From positions 1 through 32,360 of the forward strand of contig JAJNBJ010000033.1 of the NCBI GenBank assembly GCA_021155965.1: DNA of 32,360 bases. The letters are read 5' to 3'. A model generated the notes under the pieces. The model was given only the letters and a program-made list of their open reading frames with translations, searched no databases and had not been told where the DNA came from. Both the position numbers and the translations under genes were made by a program. Origin of the DNA: Flavipsychrobacter sp. (GTDB taxonomy: Bacteria > Bacteroidota > Bacteroidia > Chitinophagales > Chitinophagaceae). Below, piece after piece: positions 8,010 to 16,303 of the stretch (position 1 is the stretch's first letter; every line of letters starts with the position of its first letter).

Positions 8010-8714
8010 TCAGCGTTTTTTCAGCTTGCTCCACATACGTACCAACAGGCCCGATTGCAGCCTTTTCACCAGTTGCTTGTTCACGGCTATCTTGCTCATG
8101 AACAGTTCCTGTGTTATCATATTCGGCATTTTCACCTCAGGAAAATGAGACAGGTCTTTTGAGCTGTAAACGACTGTGTTCTGGCGATACCACCATATTA
8201 TATCCTTATTTGCACATATTTTGTGCCTGATGATATCGTACTTTTTGTAGCCGCGCTTGTTGAATTTTTCCTCCCAATACTCTTCCCACTGCTCATTAAT
8301 ATGCTCATACCCACCCTGGTCGGGTAAAGCCGCGCTGAATATGATAGTATCTGAAAGGCTTACCAGGAAGTCGATAAGATTGTCTGATCTTTCGTGCGAA
8401 ATGTGCTCGGCAACTTCAAGGTTCACAACAAGGTCAAACTTCTGGGGCGCCTTTGGCATCTCCTTCTCAAAGTCAATGGTTTGAAACTCGTCATCAGCTA
8501 TATGTGTAGCTATCAGTTCCCTGTTAGCCCATACTCCGTCATACCCAAGCACCTTCTTTACACCAAGCTGCTTAAATACATCGAGGAAAGCCCCCACGCC
8601 ACAGCCCACATCGCAAACACTCGCCGGTTTGAACATATCATAAAAAATAGGCACCAGCATGCTCGGATTATGAATATCCTCAGTATGTACGTATTTCTCT
8701 CTTTTTTGACTCAT
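8010..8714 (-). CDS. SAM-dependent class I methyltransferase
   Basis: 234 residues. Motif I is VCDVGCGVGAF (33-43). D59 follows the second strand (VLGYDGVW) and binds the ribose in such folds. FDLVVNLEVAEHI (93-105) is motif II. The central region is typical of methyltransferases acting on glycans or small molecules. The last 60 residues are basic and lack a domain I know. It lies downstream of an acyltransferase and a glycosyltransferase on the same strand, so a role in modifying a surface polysaccharide is likely. The actual acceptor is unknown. It converges on the M32 gene with 14 bases between stops. Confidence 0.85.
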   Translation of the reverse strand: MSQKREKYVHTEDIHNPSMLVPIFYDMFKPASVCDVGCGVGAFLDVFKQLGVKKVLGYDGVWANRELIATHIADDEFQTIDFEKEMPKAPQKFDLVVNLEVAEHISHERSDNLIDFLVSLSDTIIFSAALPDQGGYEHINEQWEEYWEEKFNKRGYKKYDIIRHKICANKDIIWWYRQNTVVYSSKDLSHFPEVKMPNMITQELFMSKIAVNKQLVKRLQSGLLVRMWSKLKKR

Positions 8715-8769
8715 GCGTTAAAAACTGTGCGTGAAATTATAACATTTCGGGCATAGGTGAATAGTTATC

Positions 8770-10023
8770 TCAATTTATTGCTCCCTTGGGAGACTCATTT
8801 CTCCGGAGCTTCCTTTTCACATAAATTTGAAATTTCTCTTCAAGCAGATAAGCTACTACAATGAGGACAGCACCATAACCTGCCACTTTTAGCGCGAATA
8901 CAAGCCATGACGTTGCCCCACCTCGGCCAAAGAAATATATGATAGGCATATGCACCATATATACTCCATAAGATATGCTCCCCAGTACCGATGCAGACTT
9001 CAGGCGCTCCTTCAGCCAGTTGTTCACCTCAAAATTAAGCAGCCATAATGCCAGGCTGACCATAAGAATAGCAGAAGGCACCAAATAGTGTTCCCTTATC
9101 ATGAAGGGTATCCCATAAATTTTTATCAGCATTGCCAGTCTCAAAAGCACCGTCCCATAAATAAAAGCGGCGAGGTATATATAGTTTTTGCTGTACGACC
9201 GTGTCAGGGCAAGTATCAGCAGGAACGTGAGCGGATAATAATATAAGTCTGCCCAGGAAATAGATTTCTGGTACCAGGAATACGCCACGTAATCAAAAAC
9301 GGGGATATGCAGCATTTTCAGTACCGGCCCATACGGATTAAACTGCTGCAGGCAATAAATGAGCAGGAACAACGCAATGATACGTGATGAAGTGATATTC
9401 CACCTGGGCCAGGTTTTAATATCCGCTATCATTGCCCCGGTTGCCCAGAACAGGAAACCGATCAGGTAGCTGATCAGCAATGGATTTATCTCGGCATTAT
9501 GAAAAAACACGAATAATGCCGCAAGGGCTATCGCCAGCGTTATTACCGTTTTCACCAGGCTTATCCCAAAATATGAGAAGAAAATGAAAACGAAATAATA
9601 GATCAGCTCGTAATTCAACGACCAGGCAGGGCCGTTCTCGATCATCACATTGTCAAATGGCACGCTTATGAAAAAGAAATTTGAGAGGATCACCTGCCAG
9701 TCATACTTGCCCCAGGTAATGGCTACAGTAAACAGCATGGCAAGCATATAGATAGGCACTATCCTTATAAGGCGCTTCCTTATGTAGCTTAAAATGGATC
9801 TCTTATCTGTAAGCCTTTTTGTATTGATGCTGATAACATAGCCGGAGAGTATAAAAAACACCAGCACTGCCATGTGGCCGGGAAAATTGTAGTTGAGTAA
9901 GTTGCCAAGCGTATATTGCTTATCAAAGTCCAGGGGATGAATACTGATAAGGTGATAACATACAACAGTTAATGCCGCAATGCCACGTAAAATATCTAAG
10001 TTCCTGTTGTGCTTACTTTCCAT
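8770..10023 (-). CDS. Acyltransferase 3 family membrane protein (OafA/YrhL type)
   Basis: 417 residues, with about ten membrane segments spread over the whole length. The N-terminal NLDILRGIAALTVVCYHL is the classic family start, with the conserved catalytic-type His in YHL, and FFILSGYVISI follows. Members transfer acetyl or other acyl groups to extracytoplasmic sugars, such as O-antigen or exopolysaccharide. The start codon overlaps the end of the upstream glycosyltransferase by 11 bases, a sign of translational coupling. The C-terminus is short and basic and has no SGNH domain. The acyl donor and acceptor are not determinable. Confidence 0.9.
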   Translation of the reverse strand: MESKHNRNLDILRGIAALTVVCYHLISIHPLDFDKQYTLGNLLNYNFPGHMAVLVFFILSGYVISINTKRLTDKRSILSYIRKRLIRIVPIYMLAMLFTVAITWGKYDWQVILSNFFFISVPFDNVMIENGPAWSLNYELIYYFVFIFFSYFGISLVKTVITLAIALAALFVFFHNAEINPLLISYLIGFLFWATGAMIADIKTWPRWNITSSRIIALFLLIYCLQQFNPYGPVLKMLHIPVFDYVAYSWYQKSISWADLYYYPLTFLLILALTRSYSKNYIYLAAFIYGTVLLRLAMLIKIYGIPFMIREHYLVPSAILMVSLALWLLNFEVNNWLKERLKSASVLGSISYGVYMVHMPIIYFFGRGGATSWLVFALKVAGYGAVLIVVAYLLEEKFQIYVKRKLRRNESPKGAIN

Positions 10024-10975
10024 TCAGTAAATTATGATCAATACGCTCCATCAGCCTTGCTGATATTTTCTCATCAACTTTCCGGGCAAACAGGTCTGGG
10101 CTTGCAGCAAGTACTTCATAATAGCTATCATCCAGTATCGCAGGTTTAGGCTTGTCCTTACCCCTATCGCTCCAATCCATGTACCTAAGGCTGGAATACT
10201 CCTGTTTAAAATGTTCGCCATCCTTTCTTGTCTTATTCCATTCTGCAAACCTGTTATAGTCATACACATTGCTCTTGCGTTCAGAATTCAGGATTATAGT
10301 GTGAAAGAAAGTCTCATCCGGCCCTTCGGTATATTTCATAAATCGTAAATACCCTCTGTTCATTGTTATGAAATCAAGAACACACATCGCCGTCTCTGCC
10401 GTAATGGCAAACCATTGCGACCCAAAGTAAGGCTCCATATTCTTATAGAACCTGCGTTTGGGCATATACTTCATTACCCGCTTGTGAATACCATAGTACA
10501 AATATACTAACCAGGGTATCTTCTTCCTGTTCCTCGGGTTGCTGAAGGCAAAATCGTAATAGTGATAATATCTTACCTTATTCTTATAATTATCCGGGGA
10601 GTCGTTTATCCGGGCAAACGAGATAAAATCTTCGTTGTGCGTGCTGAAGAAGTTATTGATAAACTCATTGCTCTTTATCGGGTAATCCTGTCCGCTTAGC
10701 AGCACATAATATTTAAAACCGAGACCAGATGAATACGCCAATCGCAACAGGTCGATAGTGCTACGCACCATATTGAACCCCATCCAGTTAACATCATGGT
10801 TAGATATTATTATTACGTTCTTCCTGCCTGAAAATTGGGCTTTTATCGCTTCTTTATCTGTGCTTTTTGTATCTATATGGATGTAAAACCATGCGTTAGA
10901 CTGATCGAGGCGGTCAATTAACCGCAGCAGTTGTTGCGGTTGGTTATGCGCCAATATCATGTAGGCTATATTCAT
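10013..10975 (-). CDS. Core-2/I-branching-type N-acetylglucosaminyltransferase (GT14)
   Basis: 320 residues resembling GT14 beta-1,6-N-acetylglucosaminyltransferases. Signatures: MILAHNQPQQLLRLIDRL at the N-terminus, FYIHIDTKS (about 31-39), WMGF, VLLSGQDYPI (about 91-100), PYFGSQWFAIT (about 183-193) and GPDETFFHTI (about 218-227). It should add a branching sugar to a glycan, probably of the cell surface, using a nucleotide sugar. It is the first gene of a minus-strand trio (glycosyltransferase, acyltransferase, methyltransferase). It diverges from the small membrane gene at 11108 across 132 bases. No signal peptide or membrane anchor. Confidence 0.88.
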   Translation of the reverse strand: MNIAYMILAHNQPQQLLRLIDRLDQSNAWFYIHIDTKSTDKEAIKAQFSGRKNVIIISNHDVNWMGFNMVRSTIDLLRLAYSSGLGFKYYVLLSGQDYPIKSNEFINNFFSTHNEDFISFARINDSPDNYKNKVRYYHYYDFAFSNPRNRKKIPWLVYLYYGIHKRVMKYMPKRRFYKNMEPYFGSQWFAITAETAMCVLDFITMNRGYLRFMKYTEGPDETFFHTIILNSERKSNVYDYNRFAEWNKTRKDGEHFKQEYSSLRYMDWSDRGKDKPKPAILDDSYYEVLAASPDLFARKVDEKISARLMERIDHNLLNGK

Positions 10976-11107
10976 TAATGTAAAATCAGCTAAACGATTG
11001 TAAAATAAATATTCCTGAGTTAATAGCTATATTTTTCCGAAATTTGGTAGAGCAGTTATACAGAAATTTGTATTGCATCCGTTATAAATTAAATAAACAG
11101 TGATAAA

Positions 11108-11602
11108 GTGGGGTTAGAACTGGAGCGACATACGGAGCCGCTGGAAACAGAAGAACTCGCTTTCCTGGAAAAAAAGGAGGCAAAAGGCAAAAAGATGTAC
11201 TATAGGGTCTACCAGATACTTATGGTCTTTAGTTTTGTTGTGCCCTATGTTGCCGCATGGTATCGTGTAGCCGATGGCGCGCCCAATGCTTTTTCATATG
11301 CCAAGTTCTTTGTTTCTGCGGGTATCCTGTTAGTCATATCTTCCATTTCCGTGTATGTCCCCTACCGCTACGATATAAAGAAAGTGCAACTGGATATTGT
11401 TCATAAAACAAAAACAATAGAAAAAAGCCATGTTACCCGAAAAGTATACTTCCCTTCGCAAAACACTTATTTCTTCTATATAGATTCTAAAACAAAGATG
11501 AGTATCGAGGTTTCCGGAGAGGATTTCAACCGCATGAAGGAAGGCGATGAGGTGTGTATAGAATATACGACCCACTCAAAGGAATATCTGGGTTATTTTT
11601 AA
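11108..11602 (+). CDS. Small membrane protein with C-terminal soluble domain
   Basis: 164 residues. An acidic N-terminus (about 1-28) is followed by two membrane helices (about 31-53 and 68-90) and a soluble tail of about 70 residues rich in beta strands (SIEVSGEDFNRMKEGDEVCIEY). The tail is reminiscent of DUF3592-like small beta domains, but I do not assign a family. The start is a GTG; the only in-frame ATG, at 11192, would cut into the first helix. A TAA codon at 11090 closes the frame upstream. The gene for DNA polymerase III delta' follows after 30 bases, separated by its own -7 box. Confidence 0.7.
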   Translation: MGLELERHTEPLETEELAFLEKKEAKGKKMYYRVYQILMVFSFVVPYVAAWYRVADGAPNAFSYAKFFVSAGILLVISSISVYVPYRYDIKKVQLDIVHKTKTIEKSHVTRKVYFPSQNTYFFYIDSKTKMSIEVSGEDFNRMKEGDEVCIEYTTHSKEYLGYF

Positions 11603-11615
11603 GGAGGTTTTCTCT

Positions 11616-11623
11616 TACTTTTG
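11616..11623 (+). promoter_or_regulatory. -7 box TACTTTTG for holB
   Basis: Exact TAnnTTTG match ending nine bases before the ATG at 11633. It favours that ATG over the upstream in-frame TTG at 11621, which overlaps the box. An AAGGAGG stretch at 11601-11607 lies directly behind the preceding stop codon and would be outside a transcript starting near 11630. Confidence 0.5.
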
Positions 11624-11632
11624 GTTCTGGAA

Positions 11633-12766
11633 ATGTTATTCAGCAATGTAGTGGGCCAGCAACTGGCCAAGGATGGTTTATTGAAGATGTGGCACAATAA
11701 TGTGCTGCCGCATGCTTTACTGCTTACTGGGCCAGAAGGTACAGGTGGGTTGTCCATGGGGCTTGCACTGGCGCAATTTATTTTCTGCGAGAATAAAAGC
11801 GAAACAGATTCATGTGGCCAATGTGCCGGATGCAACAAAGCCTCCAAACTGGAGCATGCCGACCTGCACCTGAGTTTCCCCACCATTCCACCTAAAGCCG
11901 GCACTAAGGCTATGAGCAGGTACTACCTGCAGGAATTCAGGGAGTTTGTACAGCAGTCGCCCTACGGCACCACGTTTGACTGGTTGCAGCATATAGAAGC
12001 AGAAAATAAGCAGGGGAATATCACAGCCGAAGAATGCAGGGATATTATTGACGGATTGAACCTAAAATCTTACGAAGGGGGAAAAAAAGTACTCATTATG
12101 TGGCGGCCTGAGTACCTGGGGAAGGAAGGGAATATTCTGCTTAAGCTTATAGAGGAGCCCCCGAAAGATACCATAATGATATTCATTGCTGAGAATACAG
12201 AAGATATACTCCCCACTATCAGGTCACGAACACAAGAGGTGAAACTGGCGCCGATAACCCCTGCCGATATTGCGCTGGCACTCACTACCCGCTCTTTAAC
12301 TGACCCTAAAAAAGCTGCGCAGATAGCCCATATGGCTATGGGTAGCTACACCGAAGCGCTGAGGCTCACCAGGCAGGGTGATAATGACTTGTTTCCGGAG
12401 GTAAAACAGTTATTTAATACGCTATTCACTAATAATGGCATCGCTATTGCCAAATTTGCAGATGAATGGTCTAAAGCCGGCAGGGAACAGCAAAAGAATT
12501 TCCTCAACTATGTCATCCAGTTATTGGAACAAGCCATAAAGGCAAGGTACATGCCCGAATCTGCTTTATCGCTGCCAGAGGGAGAAGCGCAGTTTGTTAG
12601 AAAGCTGGCGGATACTAAAGTGTCTTTTGAAGCATTAGGCCAAATGGCTGCAGCCATCTCAGATACCATCTTCTACATAGAACGCAATGCCCATAGTAAA
12701 ACACAATTGCACACTTTAGGTATCCGGCTGAGGCACATTATCCACAATATCCAGGTTACAGTATAG
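11633..12766 (+). CDS. holB: DNA polymerase III subunit delta' (clamp loader)
   Basis: 377 residues from the ATG at 11633. It is an AAA+ protein of the clamp-loader complex that opens the sliding clamp at primer ends. The P-loop position reads GPEGTGGLS (33-41), missing the catalytic Lys, and the Walker B position reads IMWRPEYL instead of a DEA motif. Both are expected for the non-hydrolysing delta' subunit. A zinc module follows the P-loop (C52, then C61, C64 and C67). The arginine-finger region reads IRSRT (197-200) where many homologues have SRC. LIEEPP precedes it. The C-terminal third is a helical collar domain. The length and order fit Bacteroidota HolB. Confidence 0.9.
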   Translation: MLFSNVVGQQLAKDGLLKMWHNNVLPHALLLTGPEGTGGLSMGLALAQFIFCENKSETDSCGQCAGCNKASKLEHADLHLSFPTIPPKAGTKAMSRYYLQEFREFVQQSPYGTTFDWLQHIEAENKQGNITAEECRDIIDGLNLKSYEGGKKVLIMWRPEYLGKEGNILLKLIEEPPKDTIMIFIAENTEDILPTIRSRTQEVKLAPITPADIALALTTRSLTDPKKAAQIAHMAMGSYTEALRLTRQGDNDLFPEVKQLFNTLFTNNGIAIAKFADEWSKAGREQQKNFLNYVIQLLEQAIKARYMPESALSLPEGEAQFVRKLADTKVSFEALGQMAAAISDTIFYIERNAHSKTQLHTLGIRLRHIIHNIQVTV

Positions 12767-12912
12767 ATAAGACACACCAGATACAATAAAAATATACTTA
12801 ATTCGTTTATCTGTCTGGAGTATATTTCCACAACAATTTAACAAAACAAAATCACCTTTATTTTTAACGCTAGCACACTTTTTGATTATCTTTTTATTAA
12901 CAGCAATTGAGC

Positions 12913-12920
12913 TACATTTG
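12913..12920 (+). promoter_or_regulatory. -7 box TACATTTG for the Prc-type gene
   Basis: Exact TAnnTTTG match, 28 bases before the ATG at 12949. It predicts a leader of roughly 20 bases. No -33 TTG at standard spacing. Confidence 0.5.
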
Positions 12921-12948
12921 TTTGGCATAAATTCAAGTAAATAAGATT

Positions 12949-15144
12949 ATGTTGAGATTCATGAAGAATAAAATTCTGATACCGCTTTTGATCCTGGGAT
13001 GTATCGGGGCATTCCTTTCATTTAAATACCGCGGAAAAGGCAGGTCATCAGATGAAAAGAGAAAACTGGTACTGGAGGCGGTGATGAAAACCATAAACCA
13101 GGTGCATTTCTCCCCAAGGAATGTGGATGATTCTTTTTCGTCAAGGGTGTACCACAAAATGGTGCATGACTTTGACTACGAAAAGCTGTTTTTTACCCAG
13201 CAGGATATTAACAAGCTCAAAGTGTATGAATTCAAAATTGATGATGAGATCAGGGATAACTCTATAGAGTTTTTTGATACGCTTGACGCCATATGGTTGC
13301 GCAAAATAGACATGGCGGAGAAGTACTACCCTGATATGCTGGGCAAGCCATTCTCGTTCAATACCAATGAAGAGATACAGGTGAACTCGGATAAAGAGCC
13401 ATATGCCGCCAATGAAAAAGAACTTAGTGAAAGATGGCGTTTATTCCTCAAATACAGGGTATTGGAAAAATACGTCAGCCTGAAGGATGACCAGGATAAG
13501 AAAAAAGCCAATAAAGATTCTGTGAACGCAAAGTTCAAGTCAGATGCGGAACTTGAAGCACAGGCAAGGGAGGACGTAAAGAGATTCTACAAGCGTGTAT
13601 TCACGAGGTATCACAAATGGAAAGACGATGAGCGTTTTACGCTATATGTAAACGCGATCTCTGAAATGGAAGACCCGCATACCAACTACTTCCCACCGGA
13701 AGAAAAAAAGGCATTTGATGTGAATATGAGCGGCAGTTTCTTTGGTATAGGCGCTAAACTGAGCCCTGCCAACGATAAGATCACCGTTTCTGAAATAATT
13801 ACCGGCAGCCCTTCCTGGAAACAGGGAGAACTGAAAGCCGGCGACGAAATAATAATGGTAGCGCAGGGCGAAAAAGCTGCGGTAGATGTGCAGGGCATGG
13901 ACCTTGACGATGCCATAAAGCTTATCCGCGGGCCCAAAGGCACAGAAGTGCGCCTCACCGTGAAAAGGCCTGATGGTTCCACAAAAGTGATCGGCATAAA
14001 GAGGGATGTGATCCAAATCGAGGAAACATTTGCCAAATCTGCGATCATAAAAGGTAAAGAAGGGCCAATAGGCTATATATACTTACCCGAGTTTTACGCC
14101 GATTTTAACCACACCAGCGGCCGCAATTGCTCGGATGATATTGCCGCTGAAGTTCAGAAACTGAAAAAAGAAGGTGTTACGGGCATTATCCTTGATTTGC
14201 GTGGCAACGGCGGTGGTTCACTGGGTGATGTAGTGGATATCGCATCATTGTTCGTGGGGAAAGGCCCGGTAGTACAGGTGAAAAGCAACCGCGCAGCACC
14301 AACTGTGCTACGCACCAGGTCTGATGATACTATCATGTACACTGGCCCACTGGCCATCATGGTGAACGGTGGCAGTGCATCTGCTTCTGAGATTCTGGCA
14401 GCTGCACTGCAGGACTATAAACGCGCTGTAATTGTAGGCTCGCTTACGTTTGGCAAGGGCACTGTGCAAAAGATGGTTGACCTCGACCAAATGATAGACC
14501 CTATGACGAAGATGATGCTGCGCAACGATACTGATGGCGCTATGGGCACATCCATTGGTTCTATAAAAATGACCATGGAGAAATTCTACCGCGTAAATGG
14601 GGGATCTACACAGCTAAGGGGAGTAAAGCCAGATGTAACTATCCCGGATGATTATGACAGGTATGATGAAGAAGACCTCGGCGAACGCCACAGGAAATCT
14701 GCATTGCCATGGGACGAGATACCCGCTGCAAACTACAAACCAACAAACAGCATAGGCAACTTAAAACAGGTTACAATGCTAAGTGAAAGCCGCATACAAT
14801 CGAACCCGGTTTTCAAACAGGTACAGGAAAACACGACCTACTATAAGCGGAAGAAAGAAGACAATCGCGTATCTCTGAATGAAGCGAAATACAGGAAAGA
14901 AATGGAAGAAATAACTTCCCGCACTAAAAAACTGGAAGAGATACTGAAGAACAATGAGGTGCTCGAAATGACAAACCTTAATGCTGATATGCAGCGAATA
15001 ACCCTGGACAGTGCCTCTATAGCCAAAAACAAAGATTGGCTGAAGGCCCTCAGCAAGGATAACTATATTGCTGAAACTGTCAATATCCTGAACGACTTAC
15101 CAAGGTCTGGCGTGAGCGTAAATATGGACAATAAAATGCGGTAA
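12949..15144 (+). CDS. prc: Carboxy-terminal processing (tail-specific) protease, S41A
   Basis: 731 residues. An N-terminal signal anchor (about 5-25) exports it to the periplasm. A helical tail-specific-protease N-domain (about 40-240) precedes a PDZ domain (about 255-345, containing GSFFGIGAKL and ELKAGDEIIMV). The S41 catalytic domain carries LDLRGNGGGSL (416-425), S478 in GGSASASEI and K503 in FGKGTVQ. The 25-residue Ser-Lys spacing is that of E. coli Prc. The C-terminal 150 residues are a charged, helical DUF3340-like region. The enzyme degrades or trims periplasmic proteins from the C-terminus. An alternative start at 12961 gives MKNKILIPLL. A perfect 15-bp terminator follows. Confidence 0.92.
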   Translation: MLRFMKNKILIPLLILGCIGAFLSFKYRGKGRSSDEKRKLVLEAVMKTINQVHFSPRNVDDSFSSRVYHKMVHDFDYEKLFFTQQDINKLKVYEFKIDDEIRDNSIEFFDTLDAIWLRKIDMAEKYYPDMLGKPFSFNTNEEIQVNSDKEPYAANEKELSERWRLFLKYRVLEKYVSLKDDQDKKKANKDSVNAKFKSDAELEAQAREDVKRFYKRVFTRYHKWKDDERFTLYVNAISEMEDPHTNYFPPEEKKAFDVNMSGSFFGIGAKLSPANDKITVSEIITGSPSWKQGELKAGDEIIMVAQGEKAAVDVQGMDLDDAIKLIRGPKGTEVRLTVKRPDGSTKVIGIKRDVIQIEETFAKSAIIKGKEGPIGYIYLPEFYADFNHTSGRNCSDDIAAEVQKLKKEGVTGIILDLRGNGGGSLGDVVDIASLFVGKGPVVQVKSNRAAPTVLRTRSDDTIMYTGPLAIMVNGGSASASEILAAALQDYKRAVIVGSLTFGKGTVQKMVDLDQMIDPMTKMMLRNDTDGAMGTSIGSIKMTMEKFYRVNGGSTQLRGVKPDVTIPDDYDRYDEEDLGERHRKSALPWDEIPAANYKPTNSIGNLKQVTMLSESRIQSNPVFKQVQENTTYYKRKKEDNRVSLNEAKYRKEMEEITSRTKKLEEILKNNEVLEMTNLNADMQRITLDSASIAKNKDWLKALSKDNYIAETVNILNDLPRSGVSVNMDNKMR

Positions 15145-15160
15145 TATCCGGAACATTATA

Positions 15161-15198
15161 AAATAAAGCCTCCGCTGCGGCGGAGGCTTTATTTTAAT
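15161..15198 (+). terminator. Strong intrinsic terminator
   Basis: AAATAAAGCCTCCGC (15161-15175) pairs perfectly with GCGGAGGCTTTATTT (15180-15194) around loop TGCG, 17 bases after the Prc-type gene. The A-rich and T-rich flanks let it act in both directions. Confidence 0.9.
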
Positions 15199-15202
15199 CA
15201 TT

Positions 15203-15210
15203 TATCTTTG
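15203..15210 (+). promoter_or_regulatory. -7 box TATCTTTG
   Basis: Exact TAnnTTTG match between the terminator and the ATG at 15235. It gives a leader of about 18 bases. Confidence 0.6.
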
Positions 15211-15234
15211 CTTATATCGTATAAATAGTAGATA

Positions 15235-16299
15235 ATGAGAAGAATTGCCATATTGGGTGCAATGCTTTTGTCGGTTTGCATAATACAATTGCAGGCACAG
15301 GATAAGAAGAAAAAAGAGACAAAAAAAGCTAAGGAGGAAGAGAAGGGCCCTGTTTTCAATTATGTGGTAGATGACCCAATGGATGCTTTCGGGCCTAAAG
15401 ATGGTGCCCCACCTGCCCCACGATTCTTCCTGTACCCTGAATTTTATACCTACTGGCCTGTAACCATTAATGATACTGTGTTAAAGTATGAATGCTATGA
15501 CGCCAACCATAACCCGCTGAACATGGATACTTTACAGAGACTGAACGATGTACACTACATCAACTTTGTAAAGACCTACAACGACCACCTGCAAACCTTC
15601 ATTGCACAGGACGGCAGTCCAAGGCCTAAACCGGTATCGCAGAAACTGTATTGGTATGAACGCGCCGGGGCCGATCTGTGGAAAGCATTCGACAACCGGA
15701 ACAATTACACATCCCTGCTGCAGGAACAGGTAAGCAATATTGTCAGGGCCGACACTACAATACTTATTGATCCAATATCGGGTAATAAACAAATGACTGT
15801 ACGTAAGTATTATAAAGTAGTAGAAATCGAGAAAAGCAATGTAGAAACCCTGGGCAATAATAAAGGGGAGAATATTGACCCCGACAAAACAACCATCACC
15901 AGTTTTTACGTGCCGGAGTTCTATTTTCATGAGCCTAAAAAAATAAAAGATACAACACTTGAATTCCTTTGCTACGACAGCAGGGACAGCCTTATACCTG
16001 TTGTAACCAATTTTGATTCTGTGCGTTATTACTCCCTGTTCAAAAAATACACTGATTCTGCACATACCTATAACGATAACGGGCAGAAAAAATATTTACC
16101 GGTATCGGTTATTATCAAAAGGTATGACCAAACCTCCCCGGAAAAATGGATGAGTGTTGAGTACCCTTCTAACAGGTTCACAGAACTAAAAGGGTTCAGG
16201 AGTAAGACCATTGCTACAGATACAGCACGAGTGTATGACCCCGCGACTGACCGTACGCATTTAAATGTGTATAACTACTTTAAAGTGATCAAGAATTGA
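15235..16299 (+). CDS. Secreted protein with two internal repeats, function unknown
   Basis: 354 residues with a signal peptide (about 1-21, ending LQAQ) and a Lys/Glu-rich linker (23-37). The rest is an internal duplication. Unit 1 spans about residues 63-199 and unit 2 about 223-353. Both open with a YPEFY/VPEFY strand, then IxDTxLxxxCYD, then a DSVRYY/NDVHYI and KKYTD/KTYND segment, and close with VRKYYKVVEIEK / VYNYFKVIKN. No family is recognised. It is exported and probably lies in the periplasm or on the envelope. I considered the gliding protein GldN and found no matching motif. It converges with ispH, the stops being only four bases apart. Confidence 0.75.
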   Translation: MRRIAILGAMLLSVCIIQLQAQDKKKKETKKAKEEEKGPVFNYVVDDPMDAFGPKDGAPPAPRFFLYPEFYTYWPVTINDTVLKYECYDANHNPLNMDTLQRLNDVHYINFVKTYNDHLQTFIAQDGSPRPKPVSQKLYWYERAGADLWKAFDNRNNYTSLLQEQVSNIVRADTTILIDPISGNKQMTVRKYYKVVEIEKSNVETLGNNKGENIDPDKTTITSFYVPEFYFHEPKKIKDTTLEFLCYDSRDSLIPVVTNFDSVRYYSLFKKYTDSAHTYNDNGQKKYLPVSVIIKRYDQTSPEKWMSVEYPSNRFTELKGFRSKTIATDTARVYDPATDRTHLNVYNYFKVIKN

Positions 16300-16303
16300 T
16301 GAG

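Noticed and set aside
15235-16299. Gliding motility protein GldN
   Set aside because: A secreted protein of similar size, but the GldN sequence hallmarks and the gldKLM neighbours are absent.
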